A model generated the notes under the pieces. It saw only the letters and a program-made list of their open reading frames with translations. It was not told where the DNA came from and did not search any database. Shown here one piece after another: positions 14,801 through 24,938 of a stretch of 64,000 nucleotides of DNA. The translations under genes and the position numbers were made by a program. Source of the stretch: Albugo candida (lineage: Eukaryota > Oomycota > Peronosporomycetes > Albuginales > Albuginaceae); the NCBI GenBank assembly GCA_905220665.1, contig CAJNAR010000147.1, forward strand, positions 248,001 to 312,000, read 5' to 3'. Within the stretch, counting starts at the first letter, position 1, and each line of letters opens with the position of its first letter.

Positions 14801-14978
14801 CAAGCGGATAGCTGTCGCTTGTGTTTGTATAGTTTGTCCGTATAGAATGCTGCTGATTCTTATGTTGGGTGACATACGGTGGGATAGAGCGCGTAGAATT
14901 GGGCAGCACGGTGTCAGTATTTACTCCCGTCGAATATTGTTCTATTGTGGGGTATGCTTTCTTTTTATAGGTCTCCAT
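11861..14978 (-). CDS. GPCR fused to phosphatidylinositol phosphate kinase (GPCR-PIPK)
   Basis: Six exons: 14602-14978, 13873-14552, 13650-13818, 13542-13595, 13396-13482 and 11861-13337. Introns are 49-59 nt; the lengths sum to 2844 nt, 947 residues. Exon 1 encodes a Pro/Ser/His-rich leader. A seven-helix region follows (about residues 200-500): LLMLLMFIVGASTTVIFAN, then helices ending in IALIIYWGITFIIYVPYL. The C-terminal PIP kinase domain is complete: glycine loop GASGAF, lysine in IVKSM, YDIKGS, IMDYSLLLG, FGIIDILQ and a basic activation loop, so it should be active on phosphoinositides. An insert carries a CRHC pair. This fusion is a known oomycete/Dictyostelium class thought to couple an unknown ligand directly to PIP2 synthesis. 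The intron at 13338-13395 removes the in-frame ATG at 13357, which otherwise looks like a start. Exon 1 to 2 is the least certain join (donor GTCTGA). Confidence 0.9.
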
Positions 14979-15119
14979 GTCCTAAAGTTAGTCGATGAAA
15001 CGAAGTGGCTTTCGTCTATGAGGAATTTCGGCTCCAGGGAAAAAGTCGACAAGTCAGAAGCATGGAAATGATAGGGATCTACAGAGGTATTAGTTATAGA
15101 AGGTACGATGGCACCACTA

Positions 15120-15380
15120 AATCAAGAGCTTGAGATGCTGGTGCATGCATTATGGCAAGTATTACCTGTCATAGAGGGTACATCATCGAGCGGGTCCTTT
15201 ACATTCGGAAAGCCGTAAATAGTATTGATAGCTACCGGTATCATATTACACTTGCAATCGAATTCCTCTTCGATGCGACGGAAATTGAATTGAAGGCGAC
15301 GTGTGACACTCCGCACGGCAATGTGCTCATGAACGAGCACATTGCGAAGTGATGCGACGATTCAGTGCCTTTAATATGTA
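15120..15380 (-). CDS. candidate exon, unidentified
   Basis: A minus-strand frame with coding character (includes HIAVRSVTRRLQFNFRRIEE and IPVAINTIYGFPNVKDPLDD) ends near a good donor, ACAG|GTAATA. It lies 140 bp upstream of the GPCR-PIPK start codon on the same strand. It could be a 5' exon of that gene, since an acceptor-like TTTAG sits just before the METYKKK start, or a separate gene. I could not connect it in phase. No family recognised. Confidence 0.3.
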
Positions 15381-15454
15381 TAACCATGCTGAACGCAATT
15401 GAGCGATAGAGATGTACCGAGGACATTAGGAAGCGCTTACCCATACTATGCATT

Positions 15455-16738
15455 CGAGTTACAAACGGCTTAGAAAAGTTGTAATAAGGGACTGAAAGGC
15501 ATAAAGAGGAGATTTACGCGAGTAAGATCCGCTTTGCAGGTGAATTCTGAGATGATGGAGCGTATGATTACGCGAAAAGGATGCGTTATTTCGCGAAAGC
15601 GATGCTAGTCTCGCAAAACACCGTGACGCTCTGTGATAGTGTTACTGAGAAGTAAAGCCACGACGACCAAGATGTTCGAGAAAGCGATAGCAATGTAGCC
15701 GATGCAGAACTGTATGAGCTTATATGTCGAAAAGCAATTCAAAAAGCGGAGAGGTCCGAATATGAAGCGTGTGAGACCATACTGGCCTTCCGCAAGAGGC
15801 TGACGGATCGTATCCGGGAGGGCAATGACACCGGGAAACCGGGTGTGATGAGAAGATGAACGACAGGCGTTGTTTAGTCATGCGATTTTGTGTGGCAAGC
15901 ACAACGCATTCGTTAGTTGACCCCCAGGCCCCCGTCATTGTTCAAAGAAAAGGACAGTTGGCCAGGCACAATATCAGTCCGCGACCTGGAAGTCTACTAA
16001 AGGCTCACGAATTCCACGCAGACGTCTAAAGTATCAGTCATCCGTTTTTCTGAAGAAACCATTAGAAGATGGTCGATTTAAGCTTCGATACACTGCCAAG
16101 TAGAACGAACCTGTCGAAAGAAGACAAGTTTTCCAGATGATAAATATCCTTCTTGACCAGCACTAATTGGCAATCGTATAGACCACTGGAACAATACAAA
16201 TGATAGCCTAAAGCAAATGTACAGCGCAAGCTCTTCTTTGTCGGTTCTCAACAGCCAAAAGCATGAGCTCGGGGCAGCAAAACCAAGCTCATCATGTCCC
16301 ATACAACCGGTTTAGTCTACCCTAAAGCGCATTCCTCATCTTCTGAGTGCATCTTGTCATCACGCTTCAATCGATCGCGCGGTGGGCAGTGCGTTGGTGC
16401 TGATGTGATGACACGTTTGGGCTGGAAAGGTTAGAAGAGATGCACACACTATTTCATTATGCAAGCAGCGTAAGATCAGCATAGTGCTCATGAATAATTC
16501 GACAAGTGGCGCAATCCGAAAGCCGCAGGACCCCGATACATAGGTAAGGCGTACTGCTCTGGACACGCCGATATCTATCCTCTGATTCGATGTCGATCGC
16601 TGTTCAGTCTGTAGCTATGAAGATAGTCGCAATAGCTCTCAAGTGTTTTTTGATTGCCAAGCCAAAGGCTGGTTGGATGTTTACAAGTTTTAGAAATAAT
16701 AGGTCGATTGTCAAAGACACATTTGTTATGCATCCCAC
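15455..16738. other. gene-poor region with decayed-looking frames
   Basis: No intact gene recognised over 1.28 kb. On the plus strand several adjoining open stretches have coding character but are broken by stops or in different frames: about 15660-15855 (contains AELYELICRKAIQKAERSEY), an ATG frame at 15855-16030, and about 15965-16125. The pattern suits a decayed transposon or pseudogene, but no polymerase, integrase or repeat boundary was seen. Confidence 0.35.
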
Positions 16739-18022
16739 TTAGTCCTTCACAATAAATCCCCAAACTTCCACAGAAGACACAACAAACTCGGCACTTGATG
16801 CCAAGCAACTACTCAAAGCACAGAGTCATGAACTCGAGACATACCATCACAATCACACAACTTACGGATTTGAAAACGTCTTTGACTTGCCGCTCGTTCC
16901 GCGAGACAGATCGGAATCCAACGACCACGCAAAATTGCCGCTGTACACACAGTTTTTCAGACACGAATTCGGCACAAATCAGTCTGTAATTACCCTCCTC
17001 CCATCGCGATGAGCTCACCATTACTGAACATAAACATGGAGTTTTCTTTGGACCAAGGAAAAACGTTGAAGTAAGGCCAGCACGTGAATACAAAAGACTC
17101 TCCGATCCCATAGTATGCATTAAATGTTTCCCAGCTTGTCGGGGCAAAACCACCGAGCACATCACCTTGGACCGTTTTGATGATCAAGATTGTCGGAGAG
17201 ATCTTTGCAACGCGTGCAAGTAGCGTGTGCAGACTCGACCCATGCCTGGCTGTACTATAAAGTAGCTGCCAATTATACCCGCGAAAACGATAGGGAAGGC
17301 AATGCTCAAGTCGTGGAAGAAGCGAGTGTCGATACTTTGCATTCGCAAGCAGTTCAGCATTCGATCCTCCAATGAGTATGGGAAGCATATCTTGCGCAAT
17401 CATTGGAATCTGCTCCGAATGGGAGCGATGATTCCGGCGAAAATTTCTCAATTCTTCCTGTTGAGAAGGATTATCTTCAGTGTCTTCAATCAGTAGAGTT
17501 TTCGGTGGTGTTGATGCTGTCAGATGTTCGTCCCTACATTCGTCTGGTTGAGCTATGTCCGGTGCAATTGAGTCATTGCCACGAACCGCGTATCGTTCGT
17601 TTCAGGGGTAGATTCATTCTCTCTGTCTTTATAGTTGTAAATTCCAATATGCGAAAGCAAATCTTGGAGAAATGGTACAACTGGCAAGCTATTGCTCCGT
17701 TTCCTGCGGTATACTTTGATTAATTGACCCTCCGCGATTTCGTCACTCGTCAATTCATTCAAAGCTTTCAATTCGTTGACATTCATATCATATCTAGTTA
17801 GGCCGAGTACTCAAAGGGAACGATGATTAATTACACGGGAACTCGGATGAAAAGTACCTCGAAGCTACGTCACGCAATGAGTCTTCTCGTTGTGCCTGAT
17901 ACACAACCATGCTTTTCTCCATCTCAATAGGGAGTTGAAATCGTGATATTTGTCTTTCATTTATAACGCGTGTCTCACCAATGGTCACTGCATCATCGCA
18001 TGTGAAAATCGCAATCAGGCAT
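16739..18022 (-). CDS. LysM-TLDc domain protein (OXR1/NCOA7-like), 5' end unresolved
   Basis: TLDc proteins act in oxidative-stress resistance and bind the V-ATPase. Exons that fit: 16739-16808, 16866-16940, 16994 to about 17590, about 17553-17793, and 17858-18022. The LysM-like half is joined across an intron (17794-17857) as DVASRY|DMNVNELKALNEL. The TLDc domain reads LPYRFRGYNWQLLYSTARHG, then, after restoring two introns, GGGGNFAWSLDSDLSRGTSG and the ending EVWGFIVKD. Animal OXR1 and NCOA7 have the same LysM-then-TLDc order. The LysM and TLDc frames overlap around 17553-17594 without an obvious short intron; a 130-nt intron (donor in RF|GTGGCA, acceptor CTCAACAG) or a frameshift would reconcile them. 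Upstream of 18022 the frame continues plausibly towards 18360, but I could not fix the start. Confidence 0.8.
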
Positions 18023-18405
18023 CTAAATGTGGTATTTCAATGCCGATATATGCCGATTTGGTTTGGCCTGTAGTGATGCAGGCTGCATGATTACAGCTCG
18101 AGTGAGATGTGCGGCAAGCCTGCGGTAATTATTGTGTTGATGCTGTCAGACTCTCCGAAGGTGCCAAAAGGTGAGTTGAGCAGGCAATGCACAACAATTG
18201 ATTGCCGTAAAGTATGATGTCTATACGATGGTGCATCGCGCATTTGCAACTCATACCTTCTCGTGTCCTTGATCAGAGAAACAGTGTTTATAGAGCAAGT
18301 GGTAGCTGGGATGCATGGAGAAGCGATGTTTGTGGTAGAAAGAGCCCAGACGATGCATGGTAGCGGAATTGATTGAGCATTTTGAACTTGATGATAATAA
18401 AAGTT

Positions 18406-18984
18406 TTAATGCGAGCGGATAGTAAAGTACAGTAGTACAAAGACAAAGACTACAAATGCAATCAAATAGAGCATATGCCTACTTCCCCCTTGATCCATCA
18501 TAATGCCGAGCTTTCGCATTGTTCCCCCTAATAATCCTTCTGTACGATCAAAATCTTTTCCCTATATAGATTCATCAAAGTTCGTGTCAGAAATGCTGTA
18601 ACGATCGCGTAGACGGAGAGCACCATTCCGTCGAGATAACGATTCTGATCCAATACTTCTGAATGTATGCTTTGTGATAGCTAAACACACAAATTGTGAA
18701 CGAATCCATCAGAAAATTTTACTCCGTTGCGACTCAGCAGCGCAAAACCTGTTTCAGTTGATTGATTTGGAGTGATAAGTGACCAATTTGTTCATCGTTT
18801 TGCTCTTCTAATAAACACTTTGTTTGGTCTCGATTTTGATTTTCGTGCGGATCGACATGCTAAATAAAATCATTGTGTCAGAATACGCTCAATCAGTAAG
18901 AACAGCATCACAAACACGCTCGGTAGCTCCAGAAAAAAGCGCACTGCGGGTATCCGCGTTACGATTATTCATCCGGTTGTACAT
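18406..18984 (-). CDS. BET1: BET1-like Qc-SNARE
   Basis: Four short exons: 18904-18984, 18749-18859, 18624-18680 and 18406-18561; lengths sum to 405 nt, 134 residues. Introns are 44-68 nt, with donors GTTCTT, GTTTTG and GTGCTC. The protein starts MYNRMNNRNADTRSALF, has a SNARE heptad region (LLEEQNDEQIGHLSLQINQL, then QNRYLDGMGKDFDRTEGLLG) and ends in one membrane anchor (LYLIAFVVFVFVLLYF) with a short lumenal tail. The zero-layer glutamine fits the Qc position of the ER-Golgi SNARE Bet1. Length and layout match Bet1 (about 118-142 residues). It is divergent to MRS2, about 310 bp apart. Confidence 0.82.
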
Positions 18985-19298
18985 TATCTTTTTTTATCCA
19001 ATCCCAATCCAGTATGTTACAAAAAGCATTTATCGCAATTAAATTGTTTAAAGGCCGAGTCAAAGCCTGTCTTGAAAATAAGTAGAATTTCGCTGTTTGT
19101 GTTATCCAGCAATTTCTGAGCGCACGAAATAGGGCTCAATTCCGTCCGATAACTTCTGATCGCAGAATTGGAGAAAACGGATTGGCTGAAAATAAAGAAG
19201 CCTATACATTGCTCTTACCAATTGGTCAAAAGTATCACCTTCATGCGCGCTTGTTCTCGTTGAGGAAGAGGCGCATTGGGTCCGAGTGTCAGCTCATA

Positions 19299-20928
19299 AT
19301 GGACGATCAAACACATGCGAACGATGCAAAAAACATCGGACATCACTCCTCGCCTTTAGAAATGATAACTCATATGACTCCTACGGATTTACCGTATCAG
19401 AAAATCGATACTTTGTCGAGCAAAGAACCCGAACTTGCTCGAAATAGCAGTGCTTCAAGTCAAAATGTTAAGGAGAAGTCAAATTTGCGTCAATTCTACT
19501 GCCAATTCGATCCAAAACATCGAAGCGGTCGTTCTTTGGTCCGTTGAAAATGCGCATAGTGCGGCGATGTGACTCATTGGCGTGTTGTAGGTGCTGAAAT
19601 TTGATATATTTGGAAATTCATATTTCGAAGAGATGAGTCGGATCGATGTACTTCGAATGACTGAGGAGGCAGCAAAAGAAAGGGAGCAAGACAATGAATG
19701 TATTCATGTCGTGCCCATGGCCACATCCGTTTCTCCTCGCGCAGGGTCGAAAACATTTCCGCGTCTTCAACGTTCCAGCAATGCAGATAGGATGGATAAT
19801 GCGCTTCATGGAGGCATATGTGACGTCCAGGTACGTCAAAGATACAACAGCGAGAAAAATGATGGCTTGATTGCTGTTTATTTGCGGCTGTAGCGCGTGC
19901 ATGCAAGAGATATTCGCAAGCTGAACAATGTGTATGCTGTATCCAATGAGCCCTCTATCGTTTTGCGAAAGCAAGCGATTCTCGTAAATGCTGGTAAGGA
20001 TAAGTGAGGACAGAGTATTGGCACGTGTTGACATTCAATTGATAGATCCCATCCGTGCGCTGGTCATGCGAGATGCTTGTCTTGTTTTTGTGCCAGATGG
20101 AGCCGATAGTTTGTTGTCACTTTTGAAAGAGAAATTTCACGAGTCAAATCAAGATATGACCACACAAGCGTTCGAGCTCCGGTGCGTATATGTGTTCGAG
20201 ACGAAAGTGGAAACAATCATAACACTGACATAATAGCGCTCTGGAAGCATTGCTCGCGACCCTTTGCCGTATTTTCGAATCGGATTACGAGAAAATGGCA
20301 CCAGTAGTTATTTCAGCGCTCGATCGACTTGCAAATGGCAAAATTGGAACAAACGAATTGGACACGTTAAGGACCTACAAGAACACAATCAATGAATTTG
20401 AGTCTCAAGTCGACGGAGTTCGACGAGCATTGATGGAGATTCTGGACAATGAAGAAGATCTCCGGCTTTTATACTTGACCAAAGTAAAGCGTTTCGAAGT
20501 CAAGTGTGCCTTGGTCTGATACAGTGTTGATGTAGCTGCATAAGAACCCCTCCCTCTTGACAGATCTTTGGAGCTTTGATTCAGAGGAAGTCGAAGCCAT
20601 GATCGAAAACTATCTCCAAGATATCTACACAACCAGAACAAAAGCCAATTTGATGCAGCATCGCATCCAAAACACAGAAAGTTTGGTGATGATGAAGTTG
20701 GATTACTCTCGAAATTATCTGCTTGGAGTGGAGCTCTTGTTCTCGCTAGTAGCACTCGGTGTGTCTATCGGCACGTACGTGACTGGGATTTTCGGCATGA
20801 ACCTCGCATCGGGCATACCAGAGCAGCCTGTATACTTTTACGGCACTGTTGTGATTACTGGAATAGCCATTATCGTGATTGTCGTCGCTGGAGTATTCTT
20901 TTTTCGACGACAAGGCGTATATTTGTGA
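19299..20928 (+). CDS. MRS2: MRS2/CorA-type magnesium channel
   Basis: Mg2+ channel of the Mrs2/Alr branch of CorA. Six exons: 19299-19538, 19591-19830, 19894-19993, 20046-20181, 20237-20483 and 20536-20928; they sum to 1356 nt, 451 residues, close to human MRS2 (443). The second exon starts VLKFDIFGNSYFEEMSR; the region RDIRKLNNVYA...ILVNADPIRALVMRDACLVF is the usual Mrs2 N-domain. The helical stalk includes EEVEAMIENYLQDIY. The signature GMN closes the first membrane helix (TYVTGIFGMN), followed by a second helix and a basic C-terminus. The Ser-rich N-terminus has no obvious targeting peptide, so a mitochondrial or other membrane cannot be decided. The intron at 20484-20535 was placed so that LTK|LHKNPSLLTDLWSFDSEE is restored. 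Convergent with TFIIE-beta, 60 bp apart. Confidence 0.92.
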
Positions 20929-20988
20929 CCTCCATAGAGACCTGCATTTTTATTGGATTGGGATTATAGAGAGAATATAGTGCTGATG

Positions 20989-22486
20989 TCAGCTTTTATC
21001 AAATTGAACCGCGCCCAGCGTGAATTGCTCTTCGGATCCCTTTGCAAGGATTTCCCCAAGTTCCGTGCCGATGAGATGCTGATTCGATATTTTGATGTCG
21101 CGTTGTTTCCGCGTTCGCGTTTTCTTCTTGTCTTCCTTTAGACGACGCTTGCTTTGACGCCGACTTGCATCAACTTTGGATTGCGTTGTAAGTCCAGCTT
21201 GCACGAGTTTTTTGTAAAATTCATTTCGGTCCGTTGGGAAATTTCGCATTGTATTTTGCCAAAGTTCTCGGATATCATTTGTGCATCCATGTTTCGTCAT
21301 CTGGAATTTCGGGCCACGTCTAGGAAGTGCATCCCACCGATCCATTGAGGCAGCTGTGTTGTTACTTGCGTCTGGAAATGGAGCGTCTATAGGCATGTGA
21401 TCTTTGTCAAATTTGAATAAGTATCTAACCGTCAAAACGCATTACAGCAGGCTGCAGAAAATAGGTCTGATGGAGCGTACAAACCTGACTTTCTTTGAAG
21501 TGTTTGGATCTCTAACGGATGAGACACTTTTGCTTGACATGCCGGAAAAAGGGGCAGGACGACTGGCGCTAGACGTCTATTGATCATTAAAGGTGAGTGA
21601 GAAGAACAGAACAGATTGCAATCTTAGACCTTGACAGCTCCTGATACTCGAAACCAGTGATTGCCGATTTTGATAGCATCGCCACGGCGAATCTCATTGG
21701 TTACATCTTGTGATGAATGTGTGATATAGCTGCCAGGTTCGACAGTGGCGACACCTGATACGTCGACTAGGAAGGACATGTCACGCGGATAGAACACTTC
21801 TGCTCCCTTTTCTGCGTTCTTGACACAAATCACTTCGCCTGATCTTGCGAGTGCCTGCAAATCGCGCTCCACATCCACATAGCAATCCATCAAATCTTCC
21901 GTTGGAATTCCTTCCGGAGTCTGAAATAGAAGAGCATTTTCAAAAGAGGAGCTATCAAAGGCTGTTGGAAATCGCGTACTCGGTCGAGCATTTTCAGCAA
22001 TTGTGTTTTGTTCTTGATGTCGTATTTCGCCTAAATTCCCAATATTTGAGCTTCAGATGCCTTTGTTTGTGTATGTCTTCTTCCACTAACCTGATATGCA
22101 TATCGATCACCTACGACGCGCACTTTGGGATTGTTCTTGAGCCGATGATCCACTTGATCGTCTACGCCCAAATCCTTTACAACAGCTCGTGAGAATGCTA
22201 AATGAAAGTGCTATAGTGTGCACCTACCACTCCTGTGTGCTGGAAAATGTCTTTTATCGAAACAGGTTGATGCATTGGAACCTTTCGCAAATACTCCAAT
22301 ATATTGTAGACTTTGGCTCCATCATTCTTGGGCACGTTGGAAATATCAACTAGACTCCACAATTAAAAGGGATCAGTACAAGAAAAGGTGCGCGTTGATA
22401 CTTTGCGGGGCTTCTTTGATGGGAATGACGGTTGTGGCGGATTCTGCCACTTGCTTTGATCCATAAGCAAGATTACGCCACGACAT
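20989..22486 (-). CDS. GTF2E2: general transcription factor IIE subunit beta
   Basis: TFIIE-beta recruits TFIIH and helps promoter opening by RNA polymerase II. Seven exons: 22402-22486, 22228-22349, 22091-22174, 21980-22030, 21630-21920, 21485-21576 and 20989-21424; sum 1161 nt, 386 residues. Introns are 52-60 nt. The first winged helix reads NDGAKVYNILEYLRKVPMHQ to VRVVGDRYAYQAKYDIKNKT. A second winged-helix region follows, then the conserved C-terminal basic part (RELWQNTMRNFPTDRNEFYK, TRTRKQRDIKISNQHL), equivalent to the human KKRRFKTHNEHL end. About 90 residues longer than human, mainly in exon 5. The start at 22486 is chosen because its frame joins in phase to the conserved exon 2; another ATG 23 nt downstream is in the wrong phase. 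Confidence 0.88.
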
Positions 22487-22549
22487 TCTTCTCAAGACGA
22501 CGATTGCCTAAAACTAGAAGGTGGATCCTAGTATCGTGTGGTAGAAGGC
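22487..22549. promoter_or_regulatory. 63-bp bidirectional promoter region
   Basis: Only 63 bp separate the divergent start codons of TFIIE-beta (minus) and REV7 (plus), so both promoters and 5' leaders must share this space or lie inside the coding regions. Inferred from the gene layout; no core element is assigned. Confidence 0.4.
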
Positions 22550-23279
22550 ATGGATAACCAGGATAAATGGACCGAGATTATCTTGCAGTTTATGGAAGTG
22601 GCCTTGCACGAATTTCTGTAGGTCGATCGCTTTTAGATGGTTCGTGACTGACATTTTTCTTCCCAGGTATGTTTGGAAGGTCTACCCAGCAGGTACGAAG
22701 TGTTCTTGCATCTGATGGTGACATTTCCTGAGCCGTGCTCTTGTAGATGCATTCGAGCTACGTTCAATGTACCAACTTCCAGTTCACATGTGTCGTCACC
22801 CACAACTCTCCAATTATTTGTTTTCAATTTTGACCGGATGTCGTCCATGGATTCAGTCAGGCCAATTAAGGCGCTTAAGTGTTCATCTTTTGTCCGAAAG
22901 AAGAGCTGTTTTGCGAGTAATGCATTTCGAACCAAATTGGAGAAACTCGTCAAGTCAATCGAAAGAAGCTAATCAGGTTTTGATACATTTGGAAGAAGAA
23001 TTTCGCGCCACGCTGATTGCGATAGCAGCAACACCGCACACACGTTCGCTTGAAGACACGGAAGGTAGTGTGCATACGTTCCAAGTCTTGGCCGAGACGA
23101 CGGAGAACAACGAACGAAAATTCGATATCGAATACGTTGAGAGTGCTTGGATATTGGCTGATTCTGTCTTGAAACAACAAGTGGAAAGCGACCATAAGCG
23201 CGAGATTATTCCCGTTAGAAGTATTGGATCAGCAAGCATTCCAATTAAAATGGAACTGTACATGGAAACTAGAAGTTAG
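22550..23279 (+). CDS. MAD2L2: REV7/MAD2L2 HORMA protein
   Basis: REV7 is the HORMA-domain accessory subunit of translesion DNA polymerase zeta, also used in repair-pathway choice. Exons 22550-22617, 22667-22692 (26 nt) and 22747-23279 sum to 627 nt, 208 residues; human MAD2L2 is 211. It starts with the HORMA opening ILQFMEVALHEFL|YVWKVYPA; the tiny second exon encodes most of YVWKVYPA. MYQLPVHMCRHPQLSNYL follows (human YNVPVQMSCHPELNQYI), then the C-terminal seat-belt region with SAWILADS and EIIPVRSIGS. The stop codon overlaps the stop of the convergent downstream gene. Confidence 0.88.
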
Positions 23280-23539
23280 TAGGCCAATTTCCAAAGATTT
23301 TGTAATGCTGGTTTACGCGTTCGCAAAAAATTGTCTGGTACGATTTCTTGAATGTTTTGCTGAACAATGATTGCAAGAAGATGTTTCTGGTCACCAAGCT
23401 TCTCTTCAAGACGTCGTAGTTGCTCAGCGAGACAAGTAATATCCTCGCTTCTTTTCAAATATGAGATGACTTGATGTATTTTATCAGCACATTTATCTTT
23501 GGCTAGCTGTGGAGCAACTTCGTACCAAATTGTACACAT
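23276..23539 (-). CDS. small hypothetical helical protein
   Basis: An 87-residue frame with an ATG in good context (ACAAAAAATG). The sequence is rich in charged helices (QVISYLKRSEDITCLAEQLR) and ends NFLRTRKPALQNLWKLAY; a short coiled coil is likely. The frame stays open about 70 nt upstream of the ATG, and another ATG at 23628 could start a first exon, but I found no in-phase join. The stop codon overlaps the REV7 stop on the other strand. No family recognised. Confidence 0.45.
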   Translation of the reverse strand: MCTIWYEVAPQLAKDKCADKIHQVISYLKRSEDITCLAEQLRRLEEKLGDQKHLLAIIVQQNIQEIVPDNFLRTRKPALQNLWKLAY

Positions 23540-23699
23540 TTTTTGTCGGTGCGATTTCGTCCAGAGAGCACTATTATTGTATATACTACCAGATCATCTG
23601 CAGATTCCGTAGCATTCAGCGAGTCCATAGCTTTCTAAGAGCGCTGAATTGAATTTTTGAGTAGCTTTTTCATGTTTGTAAGCGTACTTGGATACCGGC

Positions 23700-23870
23700 C
23701 TAAATTTGAAACGTCTTGATCACCTTGGATTCACTGACACAAGATACACACGTTCCAGAACGCTTACCTTCACCACAAACTCGGCAACAGCCTTTCGGAT
23801 CTTTCGAATAACGAGGTGGTCCATAAATCAGATATCGGGGATCAGGAAGGTACCTTGTACGATTGGTCAT
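23700..23870 (-). CDS. small zinc-ribbon-like protein
   Basis: ATG at 23870, stop at 23700, 56 residues. It reads MTNRTRYLPDPRYLIYGPPR, then a treble of cysteine pairs GCCRVCGEGKRSGTCVSC, as expected for one zinc ribbon. A perfect donor (GTAAGC) sits inside the ribbon, with an acceptor TTTAG at the stop codon; splicing it would replace the second CxxC with a basic tail (RYPSTLTNMKK). The start overlaps the end of the upstream gene by 29 nt. No family recognised; it could also be a 3' part of the upstream gene by a splice I did not find. Confidence 0.45.
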   Translation of the reverse strand: MTNRTRYLPDPRYLIYGPPRYSKDPKGCCRVCGEGKRSGTCVSCVSESKVIKTFQI

Positions 23871-24692
23871 CACAGAAAGCTAGGACTCCCTGAAATTCGG
23901 CTAGGGTATTCGCTGTATCACAAGCTTGCTGAAACAACACATCACGCATCCATCTTGAAGCAAACATTGCGTAAAAGCTAACATGAAAAGAGATACAAGC
24001 ATCGGCAACCTGCAGGAATCATGAAATCGACATAGCTGCAAATAAAAATGGCACTTGCTGCCAAAAGAAAGGTCCTTTGAACTTTGAACTCCTGATCAAA
24101 ATGCTCAAGTATTGTCTCAGAGGCTGGGAAAGTGTAACCTTGAATAATACACTTTTGCAAATTCCGTTGTCGAATTTGATCCATCCAGTTTTCCAGCATT
24201 CGTGAGTATAACTCACTGAATCCAGCGATAAAGTTCATGTTTGTCATCCACATAGTAATGGCTGCATACAATTTAATACGCATCCATTCGACATATAGTT
24301 TGCAGCTTACAGCGTTCCGTCCATTCCCTTCGAAATTGCATCATCAATCCTGTCACACAACTACCAAAAGTATAAAAAATCCTTCTTTCCTGATCAAATT
24401 TCATTCCATGGAGCAAAACCTCCCTAAATGACCGCGAGATAGGAAGTATTAGCGTATCCTCTACTGGTTTCTGAGAAGGCTCAGGTTTGAAGATTCTTTT
24501 TGCTAATAGCTGATGCAGTATCATGGGCATTATTCTCGTCAGATATATAGGTTCTTGCTGCCAGGCTTGATACAAGAGTGAGGCCACTCTTCCAGCAGCA
24601 TCCTCAATATCACTATTTTCAAAATTTTCGTCCGATACAAGATAGGATATTGCGTCCTCGATTAGCACATCACGAGCTGAAGTTGTCATCAT
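23842..24692 (-). CDS. hypothetical protein with possible membrane segment
   Basis: Three exons: 24311-24692, 23997-24261 and 23842-23953; sum 759 nt, 252 residues. Introns of 49 and 43 nt restore one frame: REWTER|SITMWMTNMNFIAGF and CRCL|WMRDVLFQQACDTAN. The N-terminal half is acidic and helical (LIEDAISYLVSDENFENSDI). A hydrophobic stretch (FLLAASAIFICSYVDFMI) may be a membrane helix or buried helix. The start is the first ATG; a TTG precedes it in frame. I do not recognise the family. Divergent to the kinesin gene, 246 bp apart. Confidence 0.6.
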
Positions 24693-24938
24693 CAAGTTGC
24701 AAATGAAATGTACGCCTCACTCAATAGAGGGCGCTCAATATTCAACTGCAACTTCAATTTAAAGGTCGATATCAATTGGACTAAAATCTCATTCTTCCGT
24801 AACTTTATAGGGAGTACCCCCCTTTTAAGTAACGATTACCGTGCGCTGCCAATTTTTCATTTTCTATACCCGACGAAGTATACACCCGTATAGCGCTGCA
24901 ATTGTGACCACTCTCCCTCAATTAAGACGCCTTTCGTA

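Noticed and set aside
22175..22401. Two apparent introns of only 26 and 30 nt in TFIIE-beta
   Set aside because: They arose from wrong frame choices; using GTATCA (22401) and GTAGGT (22227) donors gives normal 52- and 53-nt introns in phase.
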